This document shows positions 1 to 7,488 of a DNA stretch of 23,018 nt, piece by piece. Numbering within the stretch: position 1 is the first letter of the stretch; the number at the start of each line of letters is the position of its first letter. The stretch lies in contig CAZNIP010000048.1 of the NCBI GenBank assembly GCA_964573115.1, positions 1 through 23,018 on the forward strand, read 5' to 3'. Below the pieces are notes generated by a model that saw only the letters and a list, made by a program, of their open reading frames with translations, did not search any database and was not told the DNA's origin. Both the position numbers and the translations under genes were made by a program. This DNA is from CAYOID01 sp964573115. GTDB lineage: Bacteria > Desulfobacterota > Desulfovibrionia > Desulfovibrionales > Desulfothermaceae.

Positions 1-1354
1 TGACCCCCTGCTCCTGGCCTGCCCCCCCTGAAGGGTTGAAAAAGCCTCTGAAGACGATGGGCAGAAAATAGAGGGCGTTCAAAAAAGAGCTCAGGAGCAG
101 GACCACCAGAAAGAAGAGCTGCCCGGACTGGACCGTGCCCAGGACAAGATACCACTTGCTGAAGAAGCCTCCGGTCGGGGGCAGCCCGATCACGCTCAGG
201 GAGCCGATGAAGAAGGCGGCCAGGGTGACGGGCATCTGCCTGCCGATCCCCTGCATCTGGGAGATGTACTTCTTGCCTGAAGCCACAAAAATGGCTCCGG
301 CGCAGAAAAACAGGGTGATCTTGCCAAAGGCGTGCATGGCGATGTGGATCACCCCGCCGATCATGCCCTTGGGGGACAGCAGGGCCACTCCCAGGACGAT
401 GTAGGACAGCTGGGATATGGTCGAGAAAGCCAGCCTCCGCTTGAGCTCGTCCTGGGACATGGCGATCAGGGACCCCAGGATGATGGTCACTGAAGCGATG
501 GCCGCGACCAGAGTCCCCAGCTGGAGGTTGGCCAGGAGGTCGACCCCGAAGGTCCCGGTCAGGATCCTGACAATGCTGAAGACCCCGACCTTGACCACGG
601 CCACGGCATGCAGCAGGGCGCTGACCGGGGTCGGGGCGACCATGGCTGCCGGCAGCCAGGAATGAAAGGGCATGATCCCTGCCTTGGCGAACCCGAAGAC
701 AAAGACGAGCAGGAGCACGGTCAGGGAGGCTTTGGAGCCTGTCTCGGCCAGAATGCCCAGGGCCGAGAACTCCAGGGTGCCGGTGAGGTGGTAGCAGACC
801 AGCATGGCCGGCAGGATCAGGCCCACAGAGGTGCCCAGGATGAAGCACAGGTATCGCCGTCCGGAAGCCTTGGCCTCCTGGTCCTGGTGATGGGTGACCA
901 GAGGGTACGTGGCCAGGGACAGGATCTCGTAGAAGAGATACAGGGTCAGCAGGTTGGCGGAGAAGGCAGCCCCGATGGTCGCGGACAGGGCCAGGGCGAA
1001 GTAGCTGAAGTACCGGGTTTGGCCGTGCTCGTTGAGTCCCCGCATGTACCCCATGGAGTAGAGGCTGGTCACGATCCACAGGGAGGAGGCCACCAGGGCG
1101 AAGAGCATGCCCAGGCCATCCACCCGCAGGGCCAGGGACACGCCCGGGAAGAGCTGGACCAGCCTGGTGACCACCTCCTGACCCTGAAGGACCGGAGGCA
1201 GAAGAGACAGAATGAGCCCGAACTTGACCACCGCAGCGGTCAGGGTCCAGGCCTCTCTGACATTGGGCCTGGAGCTGGTGGACACAAGGACCGGAATCAC
1301 GGCCATGGACACGAGCACGGCGAGCAGGGGCCGAAGGGAAGCGATCTGGTCCAT
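1..1354 (-). CDS. Second MrpD/NuoM-like proton-conducting antiporter subunit, C-terminus cut by window edge
   Basis: This is an integral membrane protein of the proton-conducting transporter family (NuoL/M/N, MrpA/MrpD). About 451 residues are visible and the reading frame is still open at base 1, so the C-terminus lies outside. The ATG at 1354 directly abuts the TAG of the upstream mrpD (1355-1357), which implies translational coupling. Family hallmarks are visible: a glutamate in the segment FYEILSLATYPLV, a lysine in FAKAGIMPFHSWLP, and HAVAVVKVG in the next broken-helix region. These are the intramembrane proton-path residues known from MrpD and NuoM. The segment IGLPPTGGFFSKWY also resembles the neighbouring MrpD, so the two look like paralogues. 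It could be a second MrpD, an MrpA N-terminal half, or an Mbh/Nuo-type subunit. The missing end and the next gene would decide. Confidence 0.88.
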   Translation of the reverse strand, partial: MDQIASLRPLLAVLVSMAVIPVLVSTSSRPNVREAWTLTAAVVKFGLILSLLPPVLQGQEVVTRLVQLFPGVSLALRVDGLGMLFALVASSLWIVTSLYSMGYMRGLNEHGQTRYFSYFALALSATIGAAFSANLLTLYLFYEILSLATYPLVTHHQDQEAKASGRRYLCFILGTSVGLILPAMLVCYHLTGTLEFSALGILAETGSKASLTVLLLVFVFGFAKAGIMPFHSWLPAAMVAPTPVSALLHAVAVVKVGVFSIVRILTGTFGVDLLANLQLGTLVAAIASVTIILGSLIAMSQDELKRRLAFSTISQLSYIVLGVALLSPKGMIGGVIHIAMHAFGKITLFFCAGAIFVASGKKYISQMQGIGRQMPVTLAAFFIGSLSVIGLPPTGGFFSKWYLVLGTVQSGQLFFLVVLLLSSFLNALYFLPIVFRGFFNPSGGAGQEQGV

Positions 1355-2845
1355 CTACATCAGTCCTTGATTCAGAAATGGCAGGATAAAGGTGTTCACG
1401 ATACCCTGGGAAGCCAGGCCCACGGCAATCAACCCCACACAGACCACGCCCAGGCTGATCAGCATGGACACCGGACCCTCCTTGACCGCAGTCTCCTGAT
1501 GGTGCTCACCATGCCCGTGGGTATTGGACTCAGGAAAAAAACCAACCTCGATGACCCTGAAAAAAAGGATGGCGCTGATCAGGCTGCTGAGGACCAGGGC
1601 GGCCACAAACCCGTAATGCTGGGCCTCGAGCCCGCCCAGGATCAGGTACCACTTGCTGAAGAAGCCGCAGGTCGGGGGAACGCCGATGATGGCCATTCCG
1701 GCCAGGACGAAGCCGGACATGGTCCAGGGCATGGTACCGAACAGGCCTTTCAGGCTGGATATCTTCAATGTGCCCCTGGTGTAGACGATGCTGCCGGCGG
1801 CCAGCAGCAGGCCGAAGGTCATCAAGGCGTCGTTGATGATGTGCAGGATCGTCCCGGTCATGGCAGCCTGATTCCCGAGCCAGGCCCCGCCGACCATGTA
1901 CCCGATCTCGGCCACGATGATGTAGGCGATCATCCTCATCACATTCTGCTGGGCCAGGGCCATGACCGATCCGGCCAGGATGGCCGCTGTGGCCAGCCAG
2001 ACCACGAACTGGCTGACATCAAGGGTGGTGAAGGTGAAGTCCGCGCCAAAAACCGTCAGCATGAGCCTGATCATGACGTAGACCATGACCTTGGTCATCA
2101 ATGGAGCCATGACCTGGCTGGCGGCCGGAGGGGCATAGGTGTAGGCGTTCGGCAGCCAGACATGGAGAGGGAAGAGGGCCATCTTGATCCACACCCCCAC
2201 CAGGCAGAAGACAAAGGCCACCTGGATGGCCAGGGAATTGGCCAGGCCCGGTATCATGGTGGCCACATCCGCCATGTTCAGGGAACCGGTCATGATGTAC
2301 AGGTAGCCCACGCCCAGGAGGTAGAAGCTGGCCCCGATGACCCCGATGAAGACGTAGTTCAGGCTGGCCACCGGCGCCCTGTCCGAGTTGCCCATGGCGA
2401 TCATGGCGTAGGAGGTCAGGGAGGTGATTTCCAGGAGCACATAGAGGTTGAAGAGGTCGCCGGTGATGGTCACCCCCAGCAGCCCGGTGACGAACAGGAG
2501 ATACAGGCTGTAGAAGGTGGTGTCCTTGAAGGTCAGGTCCTGGTGAATGCTCCTCCTGCTGGCCAGGATGTTCACAAAGGCCACTGCGGACACGAGCAGG
2601 ATGACCAGGCTGTTCAGCAGGTCGACCTCAAAGGGGATGCCCATGGGTGGCGTCCACCCGGCGAGCCGATACTGCACAGCACCCTGTGCGGCCACCCGGA
2701 ACGTCAGGGCCACGGCTGCAGCCAGCCCTCCGGCGAGCCCGAGCACGGTCACCGGGTAGCACAGCCTCCGGTCGGCCCAGATCAACCCTGCGTTCAGGAT
2801 GGAGGCGAAAAGGGGACAGACGATGACAAGAGCGGCAGGGTGCAC
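1355..2845 (-). CDS. mrpD: Mrp-type Na+/H+ antiporter subunit D (MrpD/MnhD/MbhH)
   Basis: A 496-residue polytopic membrane protein of about the usual MrpD length (near 490-500). It is an antiporter-like subunit of the multi-subunit cation/proton antiporter and carries the proton-translocation path. Visible key residues are E139 in LLEITSLTSYAM, K221 in GVWIKMALFPLHVWLP and K252 in APLMTKVMVY, the conserved Glu and Lys positions of the family. The start is GTG at 2845 with an AAGGA box about ten bases upstream; it lies two bases after the mrpC stop codon. The stop abuts the ATG of the next antiporter gene. An unusual feature is a histidine-rich loop at residues 443-449 (H443, H445, H448, H449) between late helices. 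Family assignment is secure; whether Na+ or another cation is exchanged cannot be read from the sequence. Confidence 0.93.
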   Translation of the reverse strand: MHPAALVIVCPLFASILNAGLIWADRRLCYPVTVLGLAGGLAAAVALTFRVAAQGAVQYRLAGWTPPMGIPFEVDLLNSLVILLVSAVAFVNILASRRSIHQDLTFKDTTFYSLYLLFVTGLLGVTITGDLFNLYVLLEITSLTSYAMIAMGNSDRAPVASLNYVFIGVIGASFYLLGVGYLYIMTGSLNMADVATMIPGLANSLAIQVAFVFCLVGVWIKMALFPLHVWLPNAYTYAPPAASQVMAPLMTKVMVYVMIRLMLTVFGADFTFTTLDVSQFVVWLATAAILAGSVMALAQQNVMRMIAYIIVAEIGYMVGGAWLGNQAAMTGTILHIINDALMTFGLLLAAGSIVYTRGTLKISSLKGLFGTMPWTMSGFVLAGMAIIGVPPTCGFFSKWYLILGGLEAQHYGFVAALVLSSLISAILFFRVIEVGFFPESNTHGHGEHHQETAVKEGPVSMLISLGVVCVGLIAVGLASQGIVNTFILPFLNQGLM

Positions 2846-2847
2846 TG

Positions 2848-3249
2848 TTAGCGTTCCTTGATGCGCATTCTGATTTCATCTTCTTCAAGAGTCTGAAATC
2901 GTTGATAGACCTTCACCACGAGAGCCAGAGCCACCCCCAGGGTGGCGACGGAGACCACAATGGCCGTCAGCATGAGCACATGGGGCAGGGGGTTCATGTA
3001 ATCGGCGGCGTGAATGACCATGTCCCCGCCGTGATGGCCGTGTCCTCCCTGGATGATGGGGATGGTGGCCCCGTGCTTGTAGCCGATGGAGATGAAGAAA
3101 AGGATGATCGCCGTCTGGAAGATGTTCATCCCCACCAGCTTCTTGACCAGGTTGGTCTTGGCGATCATGGCGTACAGCCCGATCATCATCAGGATGATGT
3201 ACAGCCAGTAGTTGTACTTGTTCACGATCTCCTGCAACAGCTCTGTCAC
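2848..3249 (-). CDS. mrpC: Mrp-type antiporter subunit C (MrpC/MnhC/MbhG, NuoK-like)
   Basis: A small three-helix membrane protein related to NuoK. Starting from GTG at 3249 it has 133 residues, slightly longer than the usual 110-125. I prefer this GTG because GGAG lies eight bases upstream and because the sequence from TELLQEIVNKYNYW onward looks like MrpC N-termini. An upstream ATG at 3336 would add a poorly conserved leader and overlap the previous gene by 35 bases. Characteristic segments are GLYAMIAKTNLVKKLVGMNIFQTA (within residues 24-47) and LPHVLMLTAIVV near residue 88. The helix 2-3 loop is expanded and histidine-rich (H70, H72, H73, H80). The gene sits 52 bases downstream of the MbhE-MrpB fusion and two bases before mrpD. 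Confidence 0.92.
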   Translation of the reverse strand: MTELLQEIVNKYNYWLYIILMMIGLYAMIAKTNLVKKLVGMNIFQTAIILFFISIGYKHGATIPIIQGGHGHHGGDMVIHAADYMNPLPHVLMLTAIVVSVATLGVALALVVKVYQRFQTLEEDEIRMRIKER

Positions 3250-3301
3250 GCTCTCTGCTCCGGGGTATGAGCCGGCTCCACCCTCTAGGGACGGAACCGG
3301 G

Positions 3302-4129
3302 CTACAGTCCTTGGTTGTACCTGCCCTCAGAGGCAATGTTCAGATAGATGATGACCATGACGGCCATGACCGCTATGCCGACCCCGATCTCGATCCCGAT
3401 CATGCCCAGGGCCCGGACATGGCCCGGATCAACCGGCAGGATCTTGGCCAGCTGGGCGTAGTCCAGAAAGTTGCCCCCCAGGATCATGCACAGCACCCCG
3501 ATGCCGGCATAGATGAAGATCCCCAGGGCAATCAGGATGCCCAGGGCCTTTTCGTTCAAAAGCTCCACGGCTGCCCGCAGGTCAAAGGCAATGGCCATGA
3601 GGATGATGGCCGCCCCGAAGATGACCCCGCCCTGGAAGCCCCCTCCGGGGCTGAAGTCGCCGTGGGCCACCACGTAGAGGGCAAAGAGCATGATGAACGG
3701 GATGATGATCCTGGACACGGTCTTGATGATCAGGTCGTGGGGGACCCACATGGTGTCGATCAGGGCGAACTCTTTGGACTCCTTGGGCAGCTTCTTGGGG
3801 TCCTTGATGTGCAGAATGATCCCAGTGGGGATATGGCGGTACTCCCACCCCCGCCGCCTGGAGACAAAGCTCCGCAGGAGGAAAATGCAGGCCAGTCCGG
3901 CACAGAAGACCACCGCTGTCTCGAACATGGTGTCGTAGCTCCGGTAATCGGCCAAAACAGCCGTGACCAGGTTGGGGACTTCGGTCTCGTGCAGGGCCTC
4001 CTCAATGAAATGCGGGGACAGGTGGGTGCTGGCCGGGGACTGAGGGTCCCCCCAGGCTGGAAAGTCCTGGGTGGCGTAGAGCAGGAGCGCCCCGCAGAAG
4101 GTGACGATGAACAGGCCGATGATCTTCAA
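3302..4129 (-). CDS. mrpB: MbhE-MrpB (MbhF) fusion subunit of Mrp/Mbh-type antiporter module
   Basis: A 275-residue membrane protein with two parts. Residues 1-90 resemble MbhE or the extreme C-terminal domain of MrpA: an N-terminal helix, then VTAVLADYRSYDTMFE at residues 55-70, the pattern that in MrpA reads roughly VTAIxxDYRGxDTLxE. Residues 135-265 form an MnhB/MrpB domain with the hallmark HGDFSPGGGFQGGVI at 156-170. In many Mrp operons these are separate, or the first part is fused to MrpA. The start is inferred as TTG at 4129, overlapping the TGA of the preceding gene, because AGGAGG lies about eight bases upstream and the N-terminal hydrophobic helix follows at once. Longer versions would be out of character and would cover most of the preceding gene. 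The role is a structural membrane subunit of the cation/proton antiporter. Confidence 0.88.
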   Translation of the reverse strand: MKIIGLFIVTFCGALLLYATQDFPAWGDPQSPASTHLSPHFIEEALHETEVPNLVTAVLADYRSYDTMFETAVVFCAGLACIFLLRSFVSRRRGWEYRHIPTGIILHIKDPKKLPKESKEFALIDTMWVPHDLIIKTVSRIIIPFIMLFALYVVAHGDFSPGGGFQGGVIFGAAIILMAIAFDLRAAVELLNEKALGILIALGIFIYAGIGVLCMILGGNFLDYAQLAKILPVDPGHVRALGMIGIEIGVGIAVMAVMVIIYLNIASEGRYNQGL

Positions 4130-4371
4130 TCTTTGGTCCTCCTCGTGGTTCGAAACACGGCAGCCACAAAAAAGACCGTGGACACCCCCGCACCGACGGA
4201 TGCTTCGGTGAAGGCCACGTCCACGGCTCCCATGACAGCCCACAGCAGGCACATCATGAAGCTGTAGGCCCCGAAAAGGATCGCCGTGCTCAGGAGGTCG
4301 CGGACAGAGATGGCCGCCACCGCACACACGATGACCAGGGTCAGGATGAACAGGTCGATCTGCCAGTGCAC
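4126..4371 (-). CDS. DUF4040/MbhD-like subunit (stand-alone MrpA C-terminal domain)
   Basis: An 81-residue protein with two or three hydrophobic helices. The segment around residues 22-36 (SVRDLLSTAILFGAY) and the later VDVAFTEASVGAGVSTVFF match the MbhD/DUF4040 family. That family is homologous to a C-terminal part of MrpA and related to NuoJ. The conserved glutamate in FTEASVGAG is present. The start is GTG at 4371 with GGAGG six bases upstream, three bases after the mrpG stop. Its TGA overlaps the TTG start of the next gene, a sign of coupled translation. Having this domain as a separate small gene is typical of archaeal Mbh and of split Mrp systems, not of the classical Bacillus-type operon. 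Confidence 0.9.
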   Translation of the reverse strand: MHWQIDLFILTLVIVCAVAAISVRDLLSTAILFGAYSFMMCLLWAVMGAVDVAFTEASVGAGVSTVFFVAAVFRTTRRTKD

Positions 4372-4374
4372 GGC

Positions 4375-4707
4375 CTACCTCCTCTCTTCCCTGGTCCAGG
4401 GCTTGAGACCGGCCCGGATGCCTGCGTCCACAATGGCATGGGTGGCCGTGGGGCTGGAATGGAAGACGAATATCGCAATGAGCAGTATCTTCAGGCTGAC
4501 CAGCACATGCGAGAAGCTCAGCCCCTCCAGGGCCAGGTTGTACAGGGCCAGGCCTCCCACCATGGACATGATCCCCAGGGTGTCCAGCTTGCCGGCAGGG
4601 TGCAGGCGGCTGTAGAAGTCGGGCATGCGCAGCAGCCCCACTCCCCCGCCGGTGAAGAGCACCAGTCCGAAAGCCAGGAGGAGAATGGCCAGAAAAGTGA
4701 TGACCAT
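4375..4707 (-). CDS. mrpG: Mrp-type antiporter subunit G (MrpG/MnhG/MbhC)
   Basis: A 110-residue membrane protein of normal MrpG length with three predicted hydrophobic segments. The family signature is clear at residues 24-45: GLLRMPDFYSRLHPAGK followed by LDTLG. ATG at 4707 is preceded by GGAG at five bases. The gene starts 17 bases after the mrpF stop and ends three bases before the DUF4040 gene, inside the mrpE-F-G block. MrpG is an accessory membrane subunit needed for assembly and function of the Mrp complex. The identification is based on the signature and on gene order, and both agree. Confidence 0.94.
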   Translation of the reverse strand: MVITFLAILLLAFGLVLFTGGGVGLLRMPDFYSRLHPAGKLDTLGIMSMVGGLALYNLALEGLSFSHVLVSLKILLIAIFVFHSSPTATHAIVDAGIRAGLKPWTREERR

Positions 4708-4724
4708 GATCGCTCCGTCAGTGT

Positions 4725-5003
4725 TCAGTGTTCCTCAAACAAACCTTTTTTCTTGTAAAAATACCTGGATGCAGCCAGGACGGCGATGAAGTTCAGAAAG
4801 GCATAGGCCAGGGCGATGTCCACGAACATGTCCACCCGGCCGTAGATGAAGCCGATGAGCAGCAGCAGGACCACGGTCTTGCTGCCGATGGCGTTGGCCC
4901 CGATGAGCCTGTCCAGCACAGTGGGTCCGAACACGGCCCGGTACAGGGAGACGAGCATCAGGGCACACAAAAACAGAGCGCAAAAGAGGATGAAGGTGGT
5001 CAT
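4725..5003 (-). CDS. mrpF: Mrp-type antiporter subunit F (MrpF/MnhF/MbhB)
   Basis: A 92-residue protein with three hydrophobic helices, the normal size for MrpF. Family features are GPTVLDRLIGANAIGSK (residues 26-42) and VDIALAYAFLNFIAVLA (61-77), including the conserved aspartate D62 in the third helix. The ATG at 5003 overlaps the mrpE stop in an ATGA arrangement and has GGAGG about four bases upstream, so it is translationally coupled to mrpE. The C-terminus is short, charged and probably cytoplasmic (KKKGLFEEH). Confidence 0.95.
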   Translation of the reverse strand: MTTFILFCALFLCALMLVSLYRAVFGPTVLDRLIGANAIGSKTVVLLLLIGFIYGRVDMFVDIALAYAFLNFIAVLAASRYFYKKKGLFEEH

Positions 5004-5557
5004 GATGCCTCCCTGGACTCAAACACGTGCAGCAGCTTCTGCTCCATGACCCCTGGAAGGCCCTCGGCAGAACAGCAGTCGATGGCATGGACCTGAAAGC
5101 GTCCTTCCGTATCAACCGTGACCGTGATGGTCCCGGGGGTCAGGGTGATGGAGTTGGCCATGGCCACCAGGGAGAGGTCCTGGCGCAGGGGGCTCTGGAA
5201 GCCCACGATGTGCGGATCGATCTTGTCCATCATCCGGGGGTCGAAGACCAGCCTGAGCAAATGGAGGTTGGCCTTGAAAATTTCCTTCAGCAGCCAGGGG
5301 AGATAGCCCAGAAAGGCCAGGCTCTTTTTGAAGTACCCTTTGTCAGGGTTGGGAAAGAGCAGCTCATGGCAGAGAAAGGCCACAATGAGCGAAGACACGA
5401 CCCCGAGAGAGAGGATCAGGGGGATCATTTTTCCGGACAGGATGACCCAGAAGACCATGGCGAAGACAAAGGTCAGCCCGAATGAAACCCCTTTCTGGCG
5501 GACCGTCCTCCAGGCCCTGCGAAATCCATTGGTCTTTTCTGGTGCAGTGGACTTCAT
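5000..5557 (-). CDS. mrpE: Mrp-type antiporter subunit E (MrpE/MnhE/MbhA)
   Basis: A 185-residue protein of usual MrpE length (about 160-190). The first 25 residues are polar and basic, followed by two hydrophobic segments (about 25-64) and a soluble C-terminal domain with the conserved ANSITLTPGTITV pattern at residues 134-146. In Mrp complexes this subunit lies at the membrane edge and is needed for assembly. The ATG at 5557 has a GGTGAG box five bases upstream. It is the first antiporter gene of the block and follows the histidine kinase gene by 96 bases, with no convincing terminator between, so cotranscription with the two-component genes is possible. It ends with a four-base overlap with mrpF. 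Confidence 0.93.
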   Translation of the reverse strand: MKSTAPEKTNGFRRAWRTVRQKGVSFGLTFVFAMVFWVILSGKMIPLILSLGVVSSLIVAFLCHELLFPNPDKGYFKKSLAFLGYLPWLLKEIFKANLHLLRLVFDPRMMDKIDPHIVGFQSPLRQDLSLVAMANSITLTPGTITVTVDTEGRFQVHAIDCCSAEGLPGVMEQKLLHVFESREAS

Positions 5558-5653
5558 GTCTGCTCACCCGAGGTTTTGAGGCGATTGGAGTGTGATCAGA
5601 GACGGCAGCTGGCGATACAGACCAGAGAGCCGAGATCAAATTCGACCTTGAAA

Positions 5654-6808
5654 TCAGGTCTCATCGCCAGATAGAGTAATGATGAACGTGGTGCCTTTCC
5701 CGGGGCGGCTCTTGACACTGAGGGTCCCCCCAAGGCTGTGAATGATCTTTCTGCAGATGGGCAGACCCAGTCCGGTTCCTTTGCCCACTGGCTTTGTGGT
5801 ATAAAAGAGTTCGAAAATATTGTCCAGCTTGTCCTCGTCGATACCCGGACCGTTGTCGGACACCCAGAGCTGCACCCCTTCGCTGGAATGCTCCACCTCG
5901 ATCCAGATTCTGCCGCCGTCCTTGACACGCGTTTCCCGAACCGCATAGACGGCATTGCTGATCAGGTTGACCAGGACCTGCTGCAGGAGCTGGGCATTGG
6001 ACTGCAGAGCAACACCCTGATCAGGAAAGCTGGTCACGATCTCCACCGGGGGATACTTGAGCTCCGGCTTCATGTAGCGCAAGGTTTCGTCAATGAGCTG
6101 CCGCAGGTCGATCTTGTCCTTTTGGGGGCCCGCCCCCCTGGCAAAGTCCAGAATCTGGTTGGTGATCATCCGGCATCTGCTGGTCTGCTCTTCGATCTCC
6201 ACAAAGGTCTTTCGCAGCTCGTTGCGGTCCTCCTCCACCATCCCCTTGGCATCGTCGATGACCACACTCCCCCACCCCGAGGCCTGACTGATCACGGAAA
6301 GCGGGTTTTTCAGGTCGTGCACGATGGCTGCGAGCATCCGCCCCATCTCTGCCAGACGGTCAATGTGCACCAGGTCGTCCTGAAACTTGAGCCAGGCGCT
6401 GGTGTCTGTGGCCACGGCAACACTCCCCTGGCGGTCCCCTGTCTGGTCCAGCCAGAGGCTGAGGCTCACTCTGCATGGCACGGCACGCCCACTGGAATGG
6501 ACGAAAGAGACATCCCTCTTCAGAACGGAATAGTCCAGAAGCCGGTTCAGGACACTCTCAAAGGCCTCAGGTTCAGAGCAGTGATCCAGGATCGAGGTGC
6601 CCCTCAGTTCATGCCTGGTCCAGCCCAGCAGCAGCTCGCCCGCAAGACTGCAGTCCACGATCCTCCCTCCAGTATCAAGGGCAAAGATCGTCTGATCCGA
6701 GCATCGGGAAAGGCTGGCCAGGAAACCGTCCCGCTGATCACTGTCCTGAACCGGGAGGAGGAAGGTTTCCTGGTCCGGGGCCGGAGACTCAGTCTTCTTC
6801 AACCCCAT
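5654..6808 (-). CDS. PAS-domain sensor histidine kinase
   Basis: A 384-residue cytoplasmic kinase without evident membrane helices. Domains in order: PAS (about residues 28-140), HisKA with phospho-acceptor H164 in AIVHDLKNPLSVIS, and HATPase_c with N-box NLISNA at 281-286, G1 box SDNGPGID near 317-324, F-box FELFYTTKP and G2 box GKGTGLGL at 342-349. All boxes are intact, so the enzyme should be active. The HDLKNPL H-box is typical of the NtrB-like soluble kinases common in this group. The ATG at 6808 lies inside the end of the response regulator gene (20-base overlap) with AAGGA just upstream, showing that the pair is coupled. The signal sensed by the PAS domain is unknown. Its position upstream of mrpE suggests, but does not prove, control of or by the antiporter. 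Confidence 0.92.
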   Translation of the reverse strand: MGLKKTESPAPDQETFLLPVQDSDQRDGFLASLSRCSDQTIFALDTGGRIVDCSLAGELLLGWTRHELRGTSILDHCSEPEAFESVLNRLLDYSVLKRDVSFVHSSGRAVPCRVSLSLWLDQTGDRQGSVAVATDTSAWLKFQDDLVHIDRLAEMGRMLAAIVHDLKNPLSVISQASGWGSVVIDDAKGMVEEDRNELRKTFVEIEEQTSRCRMITNQILDFARGAGPQKDKIDLRQLIDETLRYMKPELKYPPVEIVTSFPDQGVALQSNAQLLQQVLVNLISNAVYAVRETRVKDGGRIWIEVEHSSEGVQLWVSDNGPGIDEDKLDNIFELFYTTKPVGKGTGLGLPICRKIIHSLGGTLSVKSRPGKGTTFIITLSGDET

Positions 6809-7289
6809 AGATCCTTCTCAATTTGTTGATGGTCTTCTTGATCCCCTTGACCCCCATCCCGGAGCTCTGAATGTCCTTGACTTCCGCATCAAACTTCTCC
6901 TGCTGCAGCTTGAGCTTTCGCTGATAGGCATCCTTGATGCCCTGGAGCAGGGCCGCATAATCAATGGGTTTGAGCAGATACTGAAAGGCATCATGCTGTC
7001 CGCTGGCCAGGGCAGTATCAATGGAGCCGTACCCCGTGAGCACGATGCACTGAAGGAAAGGCTGGATCTCTTTCAGCCGCCTCTGGGTCTCCACCCCATC
7101 TATCCCGGGCATCTTCAAGTCGACCACCGCGACGTCAAAATTGTCGTCGGCCGCTGTCTGCAGTGCCTCTTCACCGGAAAAGGTGACCTTGACCGTGAAA
7201 CCCTCCCTCAGCAACCGCTTGGACAGGTATTCAAGAAGCGTCTGCTCATCGTCGATCAGCAAAATCCGTATGTCTTTGCCTTCGCTCAT
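6789..7289 (-). CDS. Receiver-only response regulator
   Basis: A 166-residue protein. Residues 7-122 form a receiver domain with D13 and D14, phospho-acceptor D57 in VVDLKMPGIDG, T85 in VLTGYGS and K107 in LLKPID, the complete CheY-type set. The remaining 44 residues are charged and probably helical (QRKLKLQQEKFDAEVKDI and a lysine-rich tail), with no recognisable DNA-binding, ATPase or enzymatic output domain. ATG at 7289 with AAGGAG five bases upstream. It is the first gene of the minus-strand run and is followed by its overlapping kinase. Possible roles are phosphorelay intermediate, phosphate sink or protein-protein regulator. The partner cannot be named from sequence. Confidence 0.93.
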   Translation of the reverse strand: MSEGKDIRILLIDDEQTLLEYLSKRLLREGFTVKVTFSGEEALQTAADDNFDVAVVDLKMPGIDGVETQRRLKEIQPFLQCIVLTGYGSIDTALASGQHDAFQYLLKPIDYAALLQGIKDAYQRKLKLQQEKFDAEVKDIQSSGMGVKGIKKTINKLRRIYGVEED

Positions 7290-7488
7290 CGTAACTCCTT
7301 GGCCGGTTGAGGATGGCTGTCTACCCCTTGGAGCTATATCCGGTCGTGCTCGAGATTGTCAACTATGACCGGTGCTTCAGCGACTTTCCAAGGCCTGGTG
7401 CACAGCTTTGACTCCTCGGGCTCACGGCTTGTGATCCCGCCAAGAACGTGATACCCCTTGTTCACAACAGCCATTTTCGGAGACACCC
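7290..7488. promoter_or_regulatory. Divergent intergenic region between response regulator and PAS protein
   Basis: About 200 bases separate the start codons of two divergently read signalling genes, so promoters for both must lie here or within the flanking genes. I see one weak plus-strand candidate: TTGACT near 7408, followed 17 bases later by a poor -10 (GTGATC). No strong consensus sigma-70 pair, sigma-54 element or long operator palindrome was found. The existence of promoters is inferred from the divergent layout only. Confidence 0.4.

Noticed and set aside
608..2851. Very long plus-strand open frame rich in Gly, His, Gln and Asp
   Set aside because: It is antisense to mrpD and its neighbour, which have clear family motifs. 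The composition is the usual shadow of a hydrophobic gene in G+C-rich DNA.
4129..4327. Upstream extension of the MbhE-MrpB frame to an ATG-like start at 4327
   Set aside because: The extra residues are Cys/Arg/Gly/His-rich shadow of the DUF4040 gene; the TTG at 4129 has a proper ribosome site.
7390..7440. Possible sigma-54 promoter in the divergent region (CTGGTGCACAGCTTTGAC)
   Set aside because: The GG and GC elements do not have the required spacing and the GC is replaced; too weak.
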